A stretch of DNA of 64,000 bases from Sphingobacterium spiritivorum (lineage in GTDB: Bacteria > Bacteroidota > Bacteroidia > Sphingobacteriales > Sphingobacteriaceae). A program made the translations under genes and the position numbers. The stretch's first letter is position 1. Each line of letters opens with the position of its first letter. The notes below the pieces were generated by a model that was not told the DNA's origin, ran no database searches, and worked only from the letters and a program-made list of their open reading frames with translations. Below, piece after piece: positions 1 through 7,985 of the stretch. The DNA lies in the NCBI RefSeq assembly GCF_016724845.1, contig NZ_CP068082.1, positions 3,720,001 to 3,784,000 on the forward strand, read 5' to 3'.

Positions 1-1312
1 AAAACAAGAACACTTCCTGCGGCACATAGCCGATCTGTGAACGCAGATTTTCAAAGTTGAACGCCCTGATATCAGTTCCGTCGTAAGTAATAGTTCCCGT
101 ATCCGTATCAAACATGCGCATCAGAAGATTTGCCAGTGTCGATTTGCCGGAGCCGGTCTTACCGATGATGGCAAGTGTTTTTCCGGCGGAGAGCGTGAAA
201 GAAATATTGTCTATAGCTTTGATACCTGTCTCCGGAAAAGTAAAACTGATATTTTTAACGGTTATATCTCCTGCCAATATTTTTTCTGTAGTACCTTGTT
301 TGATAACGGATTCAGTCTTCAGAAATTCATTGATCCGTTTCTGAGAAGCTGCCGCGCGCTGCACCAGTGACGTTACCCAGGCCAGTGACATGGCAGGAAA
401 GGTGAGTTGATTGACGTAAATAATAAATTCTGCAATATTACCGGCAGTGATGGTGCCTTTGTTTACTTCCAGTCCTCCTATATACACGGTAATAATCGTG
501 CTTAATCCGATCAGGAATACAATCAAAGGAAAGAAGATCGCCTGAATCCTTACCAAAGCCAGAGAAGTGTCTCTGTACACATTACTTTCTTTCGCAAAAG
601 ATTTCATTTTATCGCGCTCTCGATTATAGGTCTTAATTACTCTGATCCCCGAAAAAGTTTCCTGTACAAAAGATGACAGCTGCGACAATTGTCTTTGTAT
701 GCGCTCACTTCGCCGATTGATTACTTTGTTAATTACAAGGATAATAACAGATAAAATAGGTATTGGCAATAAGGAGTAAGTAGCCAATGTAGGATTGACA
801 TCATACATCGCATAGATAATCATTATAGAGAGTACTACGGTATTGATGGCATACATAATACCCGGACCGAGGTAATTTCGTACCTGATTGACATCCTCCG
901 TAGCCCTGTTCATAAGGTCTCCGGTATTGTTTCTTCTGAAAAATGCAAAATCAAGCTTTTGATAATGTTGATAGATTTCATTTTTAAGGTCGTACTCGAT
1001 GTGTCTGGAAGTCAGGATCAGCGTTTGTCGCATCATAAATAGAAAGATACCTCTAAGTATAGCCAGAATCAGTACAATACAGCCGAAAAACAAAAGACTG
1101 CTGCCAAATACCTGATAGACGATCTCCTGTCTGTCAAAACCTTCATAAAGGCGAAACAGATCAATGTTTTCTTTGACAAGATCAAAGGCTACACGGATCA
1201 CTTTTGCCGGCAGAATGCCAAAGTAATTCGAAATAATAACAAACAAAGTTCCCGGAATAAGTTTCCAGCGATATTTGTAAAAATATTTATTGAGGTAAGC
1301 GAGCTCCTTCAT
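1..1312 (-). CDS. ABC exporter, fused permease-ATPase (C-terminus cut by window edge)
   Basis: This is a half-transporter of the MsbA/lipid and multidrug exporter type, expected to work as a homodimer in the inner membrane. The start is the ATG at 1312-1310, read as MKELAYLNKYFYKYRWK. About 300 residues with several hydrophobic spans form the membrane domain. The nucleotide-binding domain follows, with a Walker A motif GKTGSGKST (near 138-165) and a Q-loop region reading IGYVPQEVF next to the window edge. The signature motif, Walker B and H-loop lie outside the window, so about 437 codons of an expected 580-600 are visible. It is divergent from the dehydrogenase-like gene at 1481. The family call is firm; the substrate cannot be told from sequence. 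Confidence 0.93.
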   Translation of the reverse strand, partial: MKELAYLNKYFYKYRWKLIPGTLFVIISNYFGILPAKVIRVAFDLVKENIDLFRLYEGFDRQEIVYQVFGSSLLFFGCIVLILAILRGIFLFMMRQTLILTSRHIEYDLKNEIYQHYQKLDFAFFRRNNTGDLMNRATEDVNQVRNYLGPGIMYAINTVVLSIMIIYAMYDVNPTLATYSLLPIPILSVIILVINKVINRRSERIQRQLSQLSSFVQETFSGIRVIKTYNRERDKMKSFAKESNVYRDTSLALVRIQAIFFPLIVFLIGLSTIITVYIGGLEVNKGTITAGNIAEFIIYVNQLTFPAMSLAWVTSLVQRAAASQKRINEFLKTESVIKQGTTEKILAGDITVKNISFTFPETGIKAIDNISFTLSAGKTLAIIGKTGSGKSTLANLLMRMFDTDTGTITYDGTDIRAFNFENLRSQIGYVPQEVFLF

Positions 1313-1434
1313 AGTTCAGAACAAAAATACAGTATTATTCAATAAACTTGGTGACCCTATAGTTTTATTACTGTCATTAATTGGCAGAACGCATTTATTT
1401 GGCTTTTTTATCCAGTGGAGTGTAAATATTTTTC

Positions 1435-1442
1435 TACTTTTG
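1435..1442 (+). promoter_or_regulatory. -7 element (TAnnTTTG) of the 1481 gene
   Basis: TACTTTTG matches the Bacteroidota -7 consensus TAnnTTTG exactly, 38 bases before the ATG at 1481. No TTTG -33 element is seen at the usual 19-21 base spacing. Confidence 0.5.
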
Positions 1443-1480
1443 TAAAAGTTGATTTTAACTATATTTAAGAGTTATCTGTT

Positions 1481-2554
1481 ATGCAAAATAGTAATGCGTC
1501 GCTATTTGAAATGATGGGTCAGTTTGGCCATCAAAATTTATTGTTCTGTAATGATGAGGCCGTAGGTCTGAAAGCTATCGTGGCCATCCATGATACTACC
1601 CTTGGGCCTGCGATAGGCGGGGTTAGAATGCTTCCTTACAATACGACTGAAGAAGCCATAGAAGATGCGCTTCGTTTGTCAAAAGCGATCACTTACAAAG
1701 CTGCTGTAGCTGGCCTGAACCTCGGCGGAGGAAGTGCCATTATCATAGGTAATCACCGTACAGACAAGACCGAAATCCTGTTGAGAAGACTGGGTCAGTT
1801 TGTCGAAGGACTGAATGGTAACTTTATCGCATCTATCGATGTCGGTACCACCCAAAAAGATCTGGAATATATTCACACCGAAACAAACTATGTAGCAGGT
1901 CTTCCTGAGTCACTGAACGGGGGAGGAGATACTACAATTTTTGCTGCAAGAGGTGTTTTTTACGGAATCAAAGCCGCTATCAAAGAACTTTACGGAGACG
2001 ATAGTCTGGCAGGACGTAAGGTCGCTGTGCAGGGAGTAGGTAGCGTAGGTGAGCACCTGGTGGCTATGCTGAGAAATGAAAATGCACGTGTATATGTCAG
2101 CGATATGACTGAAGAGCGCAAAATGAAAATTGCAGCCAAGTATAAAGCAGAGCCTATCACCGATTCCACAAGTTTTGAGATGGATGTGGATGTCTATGCT
2201 CCATGTGCATTAGGAGGTACTGTAAATACAGAGACTGTTCCGCGCATGCGTTGTAAAATAATTGCAGGATCTGCCAACAATCAGCTGAAAAACGAACAGG
2301 AAACTACACGTATGCTGAAAGAGCATGATATCTTGTATGTACCGGATTTTCTGATCAATTCAGGAGCTTTGATCAGTTGTTATTCAGAGTTAGAGGGATA
2401 TGGTTCAGAGCGTACAGAATCATTGATCCGTAATATATATACCATCACCAGAGAGGTGATTCAAAAATCAAGAGAAGAAAGTATTACTACGCTGGTCGCT
2501 GCAAATCAGATTGCCGAGCAACGTATCGCTGATGTAAAGAAAATCAAGCGTTAG
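1481..2554 (+). CDS. Glu/Leu/Phe/Val dehydrogenase-family protein with an altered active site
   Basis: The 357-residue protein aligns along its whole length with leucine dehydrogenases, which oxidatively deaminate branched-chain amino acids with NAD+. It has the N-terminal substrate domain (HDTTLGPAIGG, residues 38-47), a Rossmann NAD domain (GVGSVGEHL) and the C-terminal PDFLINSGALI segment. The first active-site lysine (K73 in TYKAAVAG) and the aspartate of IDVGTT (D120) are present. The second conserved lysine of the GGGK motif is serine here (GGGS, S85). The family's usual Pro-Ser-Pro stretch after the Gly-rich turn reads GGGDTTIFAA. Family membership is clear; ordinary leucine dehydrogenase activity is doubtful, and a changed substrate or a non-catalytic role is possible. 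It leads a run of genes that continues into nusB. Confidence 0.8.
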   Translation: MQNSNASLFEMMGQFGHQNLLFCNDEAVGLKAIVAIHDTTLGPAIGGVRMLPYNTTEEAIEDALRLSKAITYKAAVAGLNLGGGSAIIIGNHRTDKTEILLRRLGQFVEGLNGNFIASIDVGTTQKDLEYIHTETNYVAGLPESLNGGGDTTIFAARGVFYGIKAAIKELYGDDSLAGRKVAVQGVGSVGEHLVAMLRNENARVYVSDMTEERKMKIAAKYKAEPITDSTSFEMDVDVYAPCALGGTVNTETVPRMRCKIIAGSANNQLKNEQETTRMLKEHDILYVPDFLINSGALISCYSELEGYGSERTESLIRNIYTITREVIQKSREESITTLVAANQIAEQRIADVKKIKR

Positions 2555-2608
2555 TGTTTTCTGAAAATTTACAATCGTTCTTATATTAAAAATCGTTCTT
2601 TATAAATT

Positions 2609-3556
2609 ATGTTAAATAGAAGACACCTACGGGTGAAAGTGATGCAGACATTGTATGCATACAGTTTGTCATCGGACAAGCAGGTCAAAAATTATGAAAA
2701 GGCACTTTTGAGAAGTGTGGATGAGGTGTATGAGATGTACATCTGGACGCTGAATCTTCTGGATGAGGTTTCCGAGTATGTACTTATCGATGCCGAAGGC
2801 CGTGCGAATAAGTTTCTGCCTACAGAAAAGGATTTGTCGCTGACTACACGATTGAACAACAATACGTTCATCGAATCATTAAGACAAAACAGAGATTATC
2901 TGGAAGGTGTCAAGAAGTATAAAGTGGACTGGAGTTTTGACCCTGAGATTGTACGCTCTATCTTTGCTCAGCTCAAGGAATCGGATATCTATCTGGAATA
3001 TCTGCAGTCAGAAGACCGCTCTATCGCTACTGAAAAAGATATTATCAAACATATCTTTAAGAAAATTATTCTGAAGTCACCTAATATTGAGCAGACTTTT
3101 GAGGATAAATTTATCAACTGGCCGGTTGATAAAGAAGTACTTCAGGCATTGATCGCCAAGACTTTTAAAAATTTCAGCAGTGAGATTCCGCAACAAAATA
3201 AGCTTGCAGAGTTGACACAAAACTGGCTTGATGACAGAGAATTTGTGCTGGACCTGTTGGCAAATACAATCCGTTACGGAGAAGAGTATCAAAGTCTGAT
3301 CGCTGCTAAAACCAAAAACTGGGAAGCAGATCGTATAGCCTTATTAGATACTATTCTCATGCGTATGGCCATCTGTGAGCTGATCAATTTTTCGTCTATT
3401 CCGGTGAAAGTAACCATCAATGAATACATAGAATTGTCAAAAGTTTTCAGTACACTGAAAAGTAATACATTTATTAATGGTATCTTAGACAAAATATTGG
3501 CTGATTTGAACCAACAGGGTCGGATCCGCAAACAAGGTCGTGGATTAAAAGATTAA
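2609..3556 (+). CDS. nusB: Transcription antitermination factor NusB, long Bacteroidota form
   Basis: NusB binds boxA RNA with S10 (NusE) and supports rRNA antitermination. The N-terminus reads MLNRRHLRVKVMQTLYAY, the typical start of helix 1. The C-terminal half (about residues 215-300) carries the NusB core, with WEADRIALLDTILMRMAI and IPVKVTINEYIELSKVFS. At 315 residues it is about twice the length of E. coli NusB because of a central helical insertion, as is usual in Bacteroidota. It lies 54 bases after the dehydrogenase-like gene and 5 bases before the DUF1573 lipoprotein gene, so co-transcription with the latter is likely. Sure of identity. Confidence 0.93.
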   Translation: MLNRRHLRVKVMQTLYAYSLSSDKQVKNYEKALLRSVDEVYEMYIWTLNLLDEVSEYVLIDAEGRANKFLPTEKDLSLTTRLNNNTFIESLRQNRDYLEGVKKYKVDWSFDPEIVRSIFAQLKESDIYLEYLQSEDRSIATEKDIIKHIFKKIILKSPNIEQTFEDKFINWPVDKEVLQALIAKTFKNFSSEIPQQNKLAELTQNWLDDREFVLDLLANTIRYGEEYQSLIAAKTKNWEADRIALLDTILMRMAICELINFSSIPVKVTINEYIELSKVFSTLKSNTFINGILDKILADLNQQGRIRKQGRGLKD

Positions 3557-3561
3557 TACAA

Positions 3562-4029
3562 ATGAAAATTAACAAATTAGCTTTTGCAGGTATATTGTCA
3601 ATGGCTTGTCTGGTAAGCGCTTGCGGCAACAGTAACAAAACAAACGTTGCTAAAGCAGCTCAGGGAGACAGTGTTTCCGGAGATACAACACAGCAAAAAG
3701 GACAGGAAACATTAGGTAAAATTGAATTTGAAGAAACCGCATTCGACTTCGGCCAGGTAAAAGAAGGTGAAGTTGTTCAGCATACATTTACATTTACCAA
3801 TGTAGGTGAAGCTCCGGTTATTCTTTCTGAGGTAAATGCATCCTGTGGCTGTACTACACCGCATTACTCCAAATCACCTGTATTGCCGGGTAAGAAAGGT
3901 GAAGTAAAAGTTGCCTTTGACAGTAAAGGGCAGGTAGGTAAACAGCAGAAGATCGTGACGGTCATGTCTAATGCAACCAACGGCATCTCTACCGTACAAT
4001 TAAGAGGTGAAGTGCAAAAAGCTAATTAA
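3562..4029 (+). CDS. DUF1573 domain lipoprotein
   Basis: A 155-residue exported lipoprotein: residues 1-21 form a signal peptide ending in the lipobox LVSAC, so the mature protein starts at a lipidated cysteine. Residues 50-150 are the immunoglobulin-like DUF1573 domain, recognised by FDFGQVKEGEVVQHTFTF and the cysteine pair of the SCGCTTP stretch. The family is very common in Bacteroidota; its biochemical role is not established. It starts 5 bases after nusB and sits 37 bases before yajC, an arrangement often seen in this phylum. Domain assignment is firm; function is open. Confidence 0.88.
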   Translation: MKINKLAFAGILSMACLVSACGNSNKTNVAKAAQGDSVSGDTTQQKGQETLGKIEFEETAFDFGQVKEGEVVQHTFTFTNVGEAPVILSEVNASCGCTTPHYSKSPVLPGKKGEVKVAFDSKGQVGKQQKIVTVMSNATNGISTVQLRGEVQKAN

Positions 4030-4066
4030 TTTTTAGAACAGAAATAAAAATAAATAACACACAAAA

Positions 4067-4390
4067 ATGATAAGTACAATATTCTTACAAGCCGGTGGAT
4101 CAGGCGGTGGTTTTATGACATTCCTTCCAATGATCTTAATCATCGTGGTTTTCTATTTCTTTATGATCAGACCACAGATGAAGAAACAAAAAGATCACAA
4201 GAAATATATTGAAGAGTTAGGTGTCAATACTAAAATTGTAACTACTGCAGGTATTCACGGTCGTATCGTGGAAGTAAGCGAAACTACTTTTCTTGTTGAT
4301 GTAGGTTCAGGAGTTAAGATCCGTTTTGATAAATCAGCAATTGCACTGGATGCTTCCAAAGCAGCTAATGATGCGAATAAAGAAAAATAA
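4067..4390 (+). CDS. yajC: Preprotein translocase subunit YajC
   Basis: YajC is the small accessory subunit of the SecDF-YajC complex, which assists protein export through SecYEG. The 107-residue protein has a glycine-rich N-terminus, one membrane span (about residues 17-34, with FLPMILIIVVFYFFMIRPQ) and the diagnostic segment FMIRPQMKKQKDHKK. A basic cytoplasmic domain follows, with the VTTAGIHGRIVEV core. It is the last gene before a hairpin terminator, so it probably ends the nusB-DUF1573-yajC transcript. secD and secF are not nearby in this window. Confidence 0.93.
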   Translation: MISTIFLQAGGSGGGFMTFLPMILIIVVFYFFMIRPQMKKQKDHKKYIEELGVNTKIVTTAGIHGRIVEVSETTFLVDVGSGVKIRFDKSAIALDASKAANDANKEK

Positions 4391-4418
4391 GAAGTCACGG
4401 AAGTGTTCTTTAATAATG

Positions 4419-4450
4419 AAGCCGCTAAATATTGATTTGGCGGCTTTTTT
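4419..4450 (+). terminator. Rho-independent terminator after yajC
   Basis: AAGCCGC (4419-4425) pairs with GCGGCTT (4440-4446) around a 14-base loop, and a run of T follows. Confidence 0.75.
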
Positions 4451-4507
4451 ATGAAGAATACTGTTCATCTTCTGATCAAAGGTGAAAAATGCTTAAGTTT
4501 GTGACAT

Positions 4508-5455
4508 ATGGCTTTAAGACGTTTTAATAAATCCCAGAAAAGAAAAATTTCCATCTTCTTAAGATGTATTCTGATTTCTTTTATTGCGTGGACTTTATTT
4601 GCCATTTCCAATAAATACGTTTACTCTATGAAGGCCGGAATTCAGTACGTGAATCTTCCGGACAATAAAGCCTTTCATCCGCTACAGTCCGATACGGTCA
4701 GTCTCAAAGTAGAGATGAGTGGGTGGAAACTGTTGCTTTCACGCTTCAGACAGGATACGGCTAATATTCAGGTAGACCTGAGCGGACTGAAAAACCGCAA
4801 CTGGATCGTGTTTTCCAATCAGATTGGTTTTATCAACAGGCAATTTCCGAATGATAAACATGTCGTATCTGTAAGTCCGGATACTTTATATTTTGATTTT
4901 TCTAAACAGACACAGCGCAAGGTCCCGATTAAAGCGGTATATAGTGTGGATTTTGCAAAGCAGTACGGTATTATCGGCGATACCAGGAGTTTACCGGAGT
5001 ATGTCACGATAACAGGCCCTCTGGAGGATGTGGCTAATATTGAATCCTGGGAGACCGACACTATCCGGGGTACAGGAATCAATGCGGATATCCGAACAAT
5101 GGCGTATCTGGATCGTAATCAAAAGGCTAATATCAATGTTTATCCCGCTTATGCAGAAGTGACCATCCCGGTAGGAGAGCTGACGGAGAAAGTCATGGAA
5201 CTACCGATCAAGGTCGAAAATGCAGAAAAGTATACTTCTGTAAGAACATTGCCCACCAAGGTTAAAGTAATCATCCTTGTGTCGCTTAAAGACTATAATA
5301 AATGGACACAGCGGGACTTTGAAGCCGTGGTGGATATAGAAGACTGGGAAGAGAACAGAGTTCCTAACCTTCCTGTCATTCTGACTAAGATACCACCGTA
5401 TTGCAAGATCGTGAGTGTAGAGCCTCAGAATGTAGACTTTTTCATTCGTAAATAA
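4508..5455 (+). CDS. YbbR-like domain protein (CdaR type)
   Basis: A 315-residue membrane-anchored protein with one N-terminal span (residues 16-35, ISIFLRCILISFIAWTLF) followed by an extracytoplasmic part with repeated YbbR-type beta domains, for example VSLKVEMSGW, YVTITGPLEDVANIES and VKVIILVSLKDY. In Firmicutes the YbbR protein CdaR modulates the diadenylate cyclase CdaA; no cyclase gene is seen in this window. It lies 51 bases before coaE, a pairing often seen in Bacteroidota. The domain call is good; any link to c-di-AMP is inference only. Confidence 0.8.
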   Translation: MALRRFNKSQKRKISIFLRCILISFIAWTLFAISNKYVYSMKAGIQYVNLPDNKAFHPLQSDTVSLKVEMSGWKLLLSRFRQDTANIQVDLSGLKNRNWIVFSNQIGFINRQFPNDKHVVSVSPDTLYFDFSKQTQRKVPIKAVYSVDFAKQYGIIGDTRSLPEYVTITGPLEDVANIESWETDTIRGTGINADIRTMAYLDRNQKANINVYPAYAEVTIPVGELTEKVMELPIKVENAEKYTSVRTLPTKVKVIILVSLKDYNKWTQRDFEAVVDIEDWEENRVPNLPVILTKIPPYCKIVSVEPQNVDFFIRK

Positions 5456-5506
5456 ATAGTCAGGTCGCGGACCGGATAAAACAAAATAAACAATCAGATC
5501 AGCTAT

Positions 5507-6094
5507 ATGGGATTGAAAATAGGGATTACAGGAGGAATCGGAGCCGGTAAGAGTATTATCTGTAATATCTTTAAGGTATTGGGAATACCGGTATACAATG
5601 CCGACCAGGAAGCTAAGGATATTATGATCAAAAGTGAAGAAGTAAGGACTGCATTGATGCAGACCTTTGGAAAGGAAACCTATTTTGAAGACGGTTCTTT
5701 AAACAGAGCCTTTCTTTCTTCAAAAGTATTTGGAGATGACGCCCAGTTGAAGCTGCTGAATGGTATTGTACATCCTGCCGTAATCCGTGCAGGGGAGGAG
5801 TGGTCACAAAAACAGACTGCTGCATACTCTTTAAAAGAAGCGGCCCTGCTTTTTGAAACAGGTTCTTACCGCCAGCTTGATTATACCATACTGGTTACAG
5901 CTCCCGAAGATATCCGTATAGCCCGTGTCGTTGCCCGCGATCATACCGATGAGGCAAAAGTAAGGGACAGAATAAGTAAACAGATGAGTGATAAGGAAAA
6001 ATCTGAATTGGCAGATTTTATTGTTATCAATGATGGTATACAACCCCTTTTGCCACAGGTACTGCATCTGCATCAACAATTTTTAACATTTTAA
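5507..6094 (+). CDS. coaE: Dephospho-CoA kinase
   Basis: CoaE phosphorylates the 3'-hydroxyl of dephospho-CoA, the last step of coenzyme A synthesis in the cytoplasm. The 195-residue protein opens with the P-loop GITGGIGAGKS (residues 5-15). It continues with VYNADQEAKD (the substrate-binding aspartate region), VHPAVIRAGEEW, the LLFETG strand and the lid segment with RDRISKQMSDKEK. Length and motifs are normal for the family. It follows the YbbR-like gene by 51 bases and precedes the MBL exonuclease gene by 9, so the three are probably one transcript. Confidence 0.95.
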   Translation: MGLKIGITGGIGAGKSIICNIFKVLGIPVYNADQEAKDIMIKSEEVRTALMQTFGKETYFEDGSLNRAFLSSKVFGDDAQLKLLNGIVHPAVIRAGEEWSQKQTAAYSLKEAALLFETGSYRQLDYTILVTAPEDIRIARVVARDHTDEAKVRDRISKQMSDKEKSELADFIVINDGIQPLLPQVLHLHQQFLTF

Positions 6095-6103
6095 ATTCAT
6101 ATT

Positions 6104-7051
6104 ATGCCCGATATACTGGCCGATTTTTTAGTTCGGAGACCAGAAGGATATTATTGCCGTTACGGAGATTTTTATATTGACGCCTTAGAGCCTGTGCGTA
6201 TAGATGTAGTATCACATGCGCATGCTGATCATGCGACCAAAGGACATGCACAGATTATAGCTACTGAAGCTACGGCAGCTTTTATGCAGTACAGGTACAG
6301 TAAGCAGCCTTTGCATACCTTCCTTGTCAAAAGATTTGAAGAGCCGTTTAACATTGCTGAAGTCATACTGACCTTTATTCCTGCGGGGCATATTCTGGGC
6401 TCTTCACAGATATTAATGGAGTATAAGGGAGTACGTTATTTATATACGGGAGATTATAAAGTGGATACGGATCCTACCTGTGAACCTATACATATTGTTA
6501 AGGCGGATGTACTGATTACCGAAAGTACATTTGCAAATCCTGAAGTGAGTCATCCGGATGCAGTGACAGAGATCCTGAAGCTCAAAGATCGTCCTTTTAA
6601 TATTTTATTGGGTTGTTATGCTTTAGGAAAGGCACAGCGGATCACAGCACTCTTAAATCAGCATTGTCCTGAGCGAAAGGTACTCGTTCACCATAATATA
6701 CTGCCTTTCCATCGTATTTATGATCAGCTGGGTAATTTCCCTATGAAGTATGAGCCATATAACAGGCAGATCATGAAACAAGGGGAGCCTGATAAAGTCT
6801 ATTTAGTACCTCCGATGACGTTTAACAGTTATTTCAGAGCTACAAAGGTACAGCGCGCATTTGCTTCAGGTTGGAAGCGTTTGCAACAGCACAATGATAT
6901 AGAACTGTATATATCGGATCATGTCGACTGGCAGGATATTCTGGATTATGTAGATCAGGTGCAGCCCCGTCAGATATGGACCATACACGGAGACGGCAGA
7001 CTACTTAAAGAATATTACGGAGCCAATCTCGAAGTAAGGGATATTCTTTAA
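6104..7051 (+). CDS. MBL-fold exonuclease, ligase-associated type
   Basis: The 315-residue protein is a metallo-beta-lactamase-fold nuclease of the beta-CASP-like group. The metal motif SHAHADHATKGH is at about residues 37-48, followed by PAGHILGSSQI and YTGDYK, which supply further metal ligands. The opening (GYYCRYGDFYIDALEPV) resembles the DNA-ligase-associated exonuclease family, whose members usually lie next to an ATP-dependent DNA ligase. No ligase is encoded within this window, so the usual partner is missing locally. It probably acts on DNA or RNA ends. The fold is certain; the subfamily is likely. Confidence 0.8.
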   Translation: MPDILADFLVRRPEGYYCRYGDFYIDALEPVRIDVVSHAHADHATKGHAQIIATEATAAFMQYRYSKQPLHTFLVKRFEEPFNIAEVILTFIPAGHILGSSQILMEYKGVRYLYTGDYKVDTDPTCEPIHIVKADVLITESTFANPEVSHPDAVTEILKLKDRPFNILLGCYALGKAQRITALLNQHCPERKVLVHHNILPFHRIYDQLGNFPMKYEPYNRQIMKQGEPDKVYLVPPMTFNSYFRATKVQRAFASGWKRLQQHNDIELYISDHVDWQDILDYVDQVQPRQIWTIHGDGRLLKEYYGANLEVRDIL

Positions 7052-7058
7052 GCAGAGA

Positions 7059-7457
7059 TTAGTCAATCAATCCTTCATCCAGCAGATGTTTGAAGATGAT
7101 CTCATCTACAGCAGAGCATCTTTTTGCATCTGCAGAAGACATAAAAGACAATTCTTCTATTTCACTCATAGGAGTCAATTCTCCTTCAAACAGCGCTGAA
7201 TAACAAGTCATCCTGACTATTTTTCCTTCAGGATGGCTGTCTGCCTGTGCTCTGAAAATACCGCAAAACTGAATAGAGGAAGGGATCACATCCACATTCA
7301 GTTCTTCCTTTATTTCCCGGATAAGTGTGGCCGTGTCATTCTCTCCGGCTTCACGTTTACCGCCGGGAATATAATATTTGTCTTTCCCTTTTGAACGTGC
7401 GGTCAGAATCCTGCGATCCTGAATATATATCAGGGCAACTTTATCTATTTCTGTCAT
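7059..7457 (-). CDS. NUDIX hydrolase
   Basis: A 132-residue single-domain NUDIX protein. The box reads GGKREAGEN followed by REIKEELNV (about residues 32-56) and matches GX5EX7REUXEEXGU except that the last glycine is asparagine. The metal-binding glutamates of the REUXEE part are intact, so it should be active on a nucleoside diphosphate derivative. The sequence does not say which one. It converges with the exonuclease gene, with only 7 bases between the stops, and its start lies upstream of the tRNA-Val 3' end on the same strand. Confidence 0.88.
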   Translation of the reverse strand: MTEIDKVALIYIQDRRILTARSKGKDKYYIPGGKREAGENDTATLIREIKEELNVDVIPSSIQFCGIFRAQADSHPEGKIVRMTCYSALFEGELTPMSEIEELSFMSSADAKRCSAVDEIIFKHLLDEGLID

Positions 7458-7483
7458 GTAAGGGTGAAGTTAAGAAAAGAATG

Positions 7484-7558
7484 TGGGAAATACTGGGTTC
7501 GAACCAGTGACCCCTACCTTGTCGAGGTAGTGCTCTAAACCAGCTGAGCTAATTTCCC
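7484..7558 (-). tRNA. tRNA-Val(GAC)
   Basis: The minus strand folds into a full cloverleaf: acceptor GGGAAAT/ATTTCCC, D-arm GCTC/GAGC, anticodon stem CTACC/GGTAG and T-arm ACTGG-TTCGAAC-CCAGT. The seven-base anticodon loop is TCGACAA, giving anticodon GAC (Val). Position 33 is C instead of the near-universal T. No CCA is encoded. Confidence 0.9.
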
Positions 7559-7572
7559 AATTGGAACATTTT

Positions 7573-7602
7573 AAAAAAGCTTCGGATGAATCCGAAGCTT
7601 TT
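7573..7602 (-). terminator. Hairpin between tRNA-Phe and tRNA-Val
   Basis: A 13-bp perfect inverted repeat (7575-7587 with 7590-7602) is followed on the minus strand by six T. It looks like a terminator for the upstream tRNA-Phe genes, yet tRNA-Val begins only 14 bases downstream, leaving no room for a separate promoter. Partial termination or use as a processing signal is possible. Confidence 0.6.
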
Positions 7603-7608
7603 CAGGTG

Positions 7609-7681
7609 TGGTGCCAGCTGGATTCGAACCAGCGACACAAGGATTTTCAGTCCTTTGCTCTACCAACTGAGCTATGGCACC
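7609..7681 (-). tRNA. tRNA-Phe(GAA), copy 2
   Basis: The minus strand gives acceptor GGTGCCA/TGGCACC, D-arm GCTC/GAGC, anticodon stem AAGGA/TCCTT with loop CTGAAAA (anticodon GAA) and a T-arm with TTCGAAT. The discriminator is A and CCA is not encoded. It matches the copy at 7727-7799 across the whole tRNA body. Confidence 0.95.
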
Positions 7682-7726
7682 TTACCAAGATTTTTATTTG
7701 AATCTGTTTCTTGTCAGATTTTGAGG

Positions 7727-7799
7727 TGGTGCCAGCTGGATTCGAACCAGCGACACAAGGATTTTCAGTCCTTTGCTCTACCAACTGAGCTATGGCACC
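7727..7799 (-). tRNA. tRNA-Phe(GAA), copy 1
   Basis: Same cloverleaf and anticodon loop (CTGAAAA) as the gene at 7609-7681, 45 bases upstream of it on the minus strand. It is the first tRNA after the promoter at 7833-7863. CCA is not encoded. Confidence 0.95.
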
Positions 7800-7832
7800 T
7801 TTTGCAGCAGAGAATAATTTTTCTTTGCGTTG

Positions 7833-7863
7833 CAAATGTATGTTCTTTTTTTGAATTCCGAAA
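7833..7863 (-). promoter_or_regulatory. Promoter of the tRNA-Phe/Phe/Val cluster
   Basis: On the minus strand a TTTC (7863-7860) is followed after 19 bases by TACATTTG (7840-7833), an exact TAnnTTTG -7 element. This is the Bacteroidota sigma-A arrangement, with one mismatch in the -33 TTTG. Confidence 0.6.
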
Positions 7864-7960
7864 CTTTTTGGTTCAATTATTTTACATATAATCGACAAAG
7901 CATTGATTTTGATTAAGATAAAATTACACCAAATAAACACGCTGCAATTGAAATAAGCCT

Positions 7961-7968
7961 TATCTTTG
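7961..7968 (+). promoter_or_regulatory. -7 element of mnmA
   Basis: TATCTTTG is an exact TAnnTTTG match, 17 bases before the mnmA ATG, giving a very short leader. No clear -33 TTTG at the normal spacing. Confidence 0.5.
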
Positions 7969-7985
7969 CACTTCAATACGTTAAA

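Noticed and set aside
7586..7891. Open frame running across the tRNA-Phe genes on the plus strand
   Set aside because: It is antisense to two clear tRNAs and repeats because they repeat; no coding pattern.
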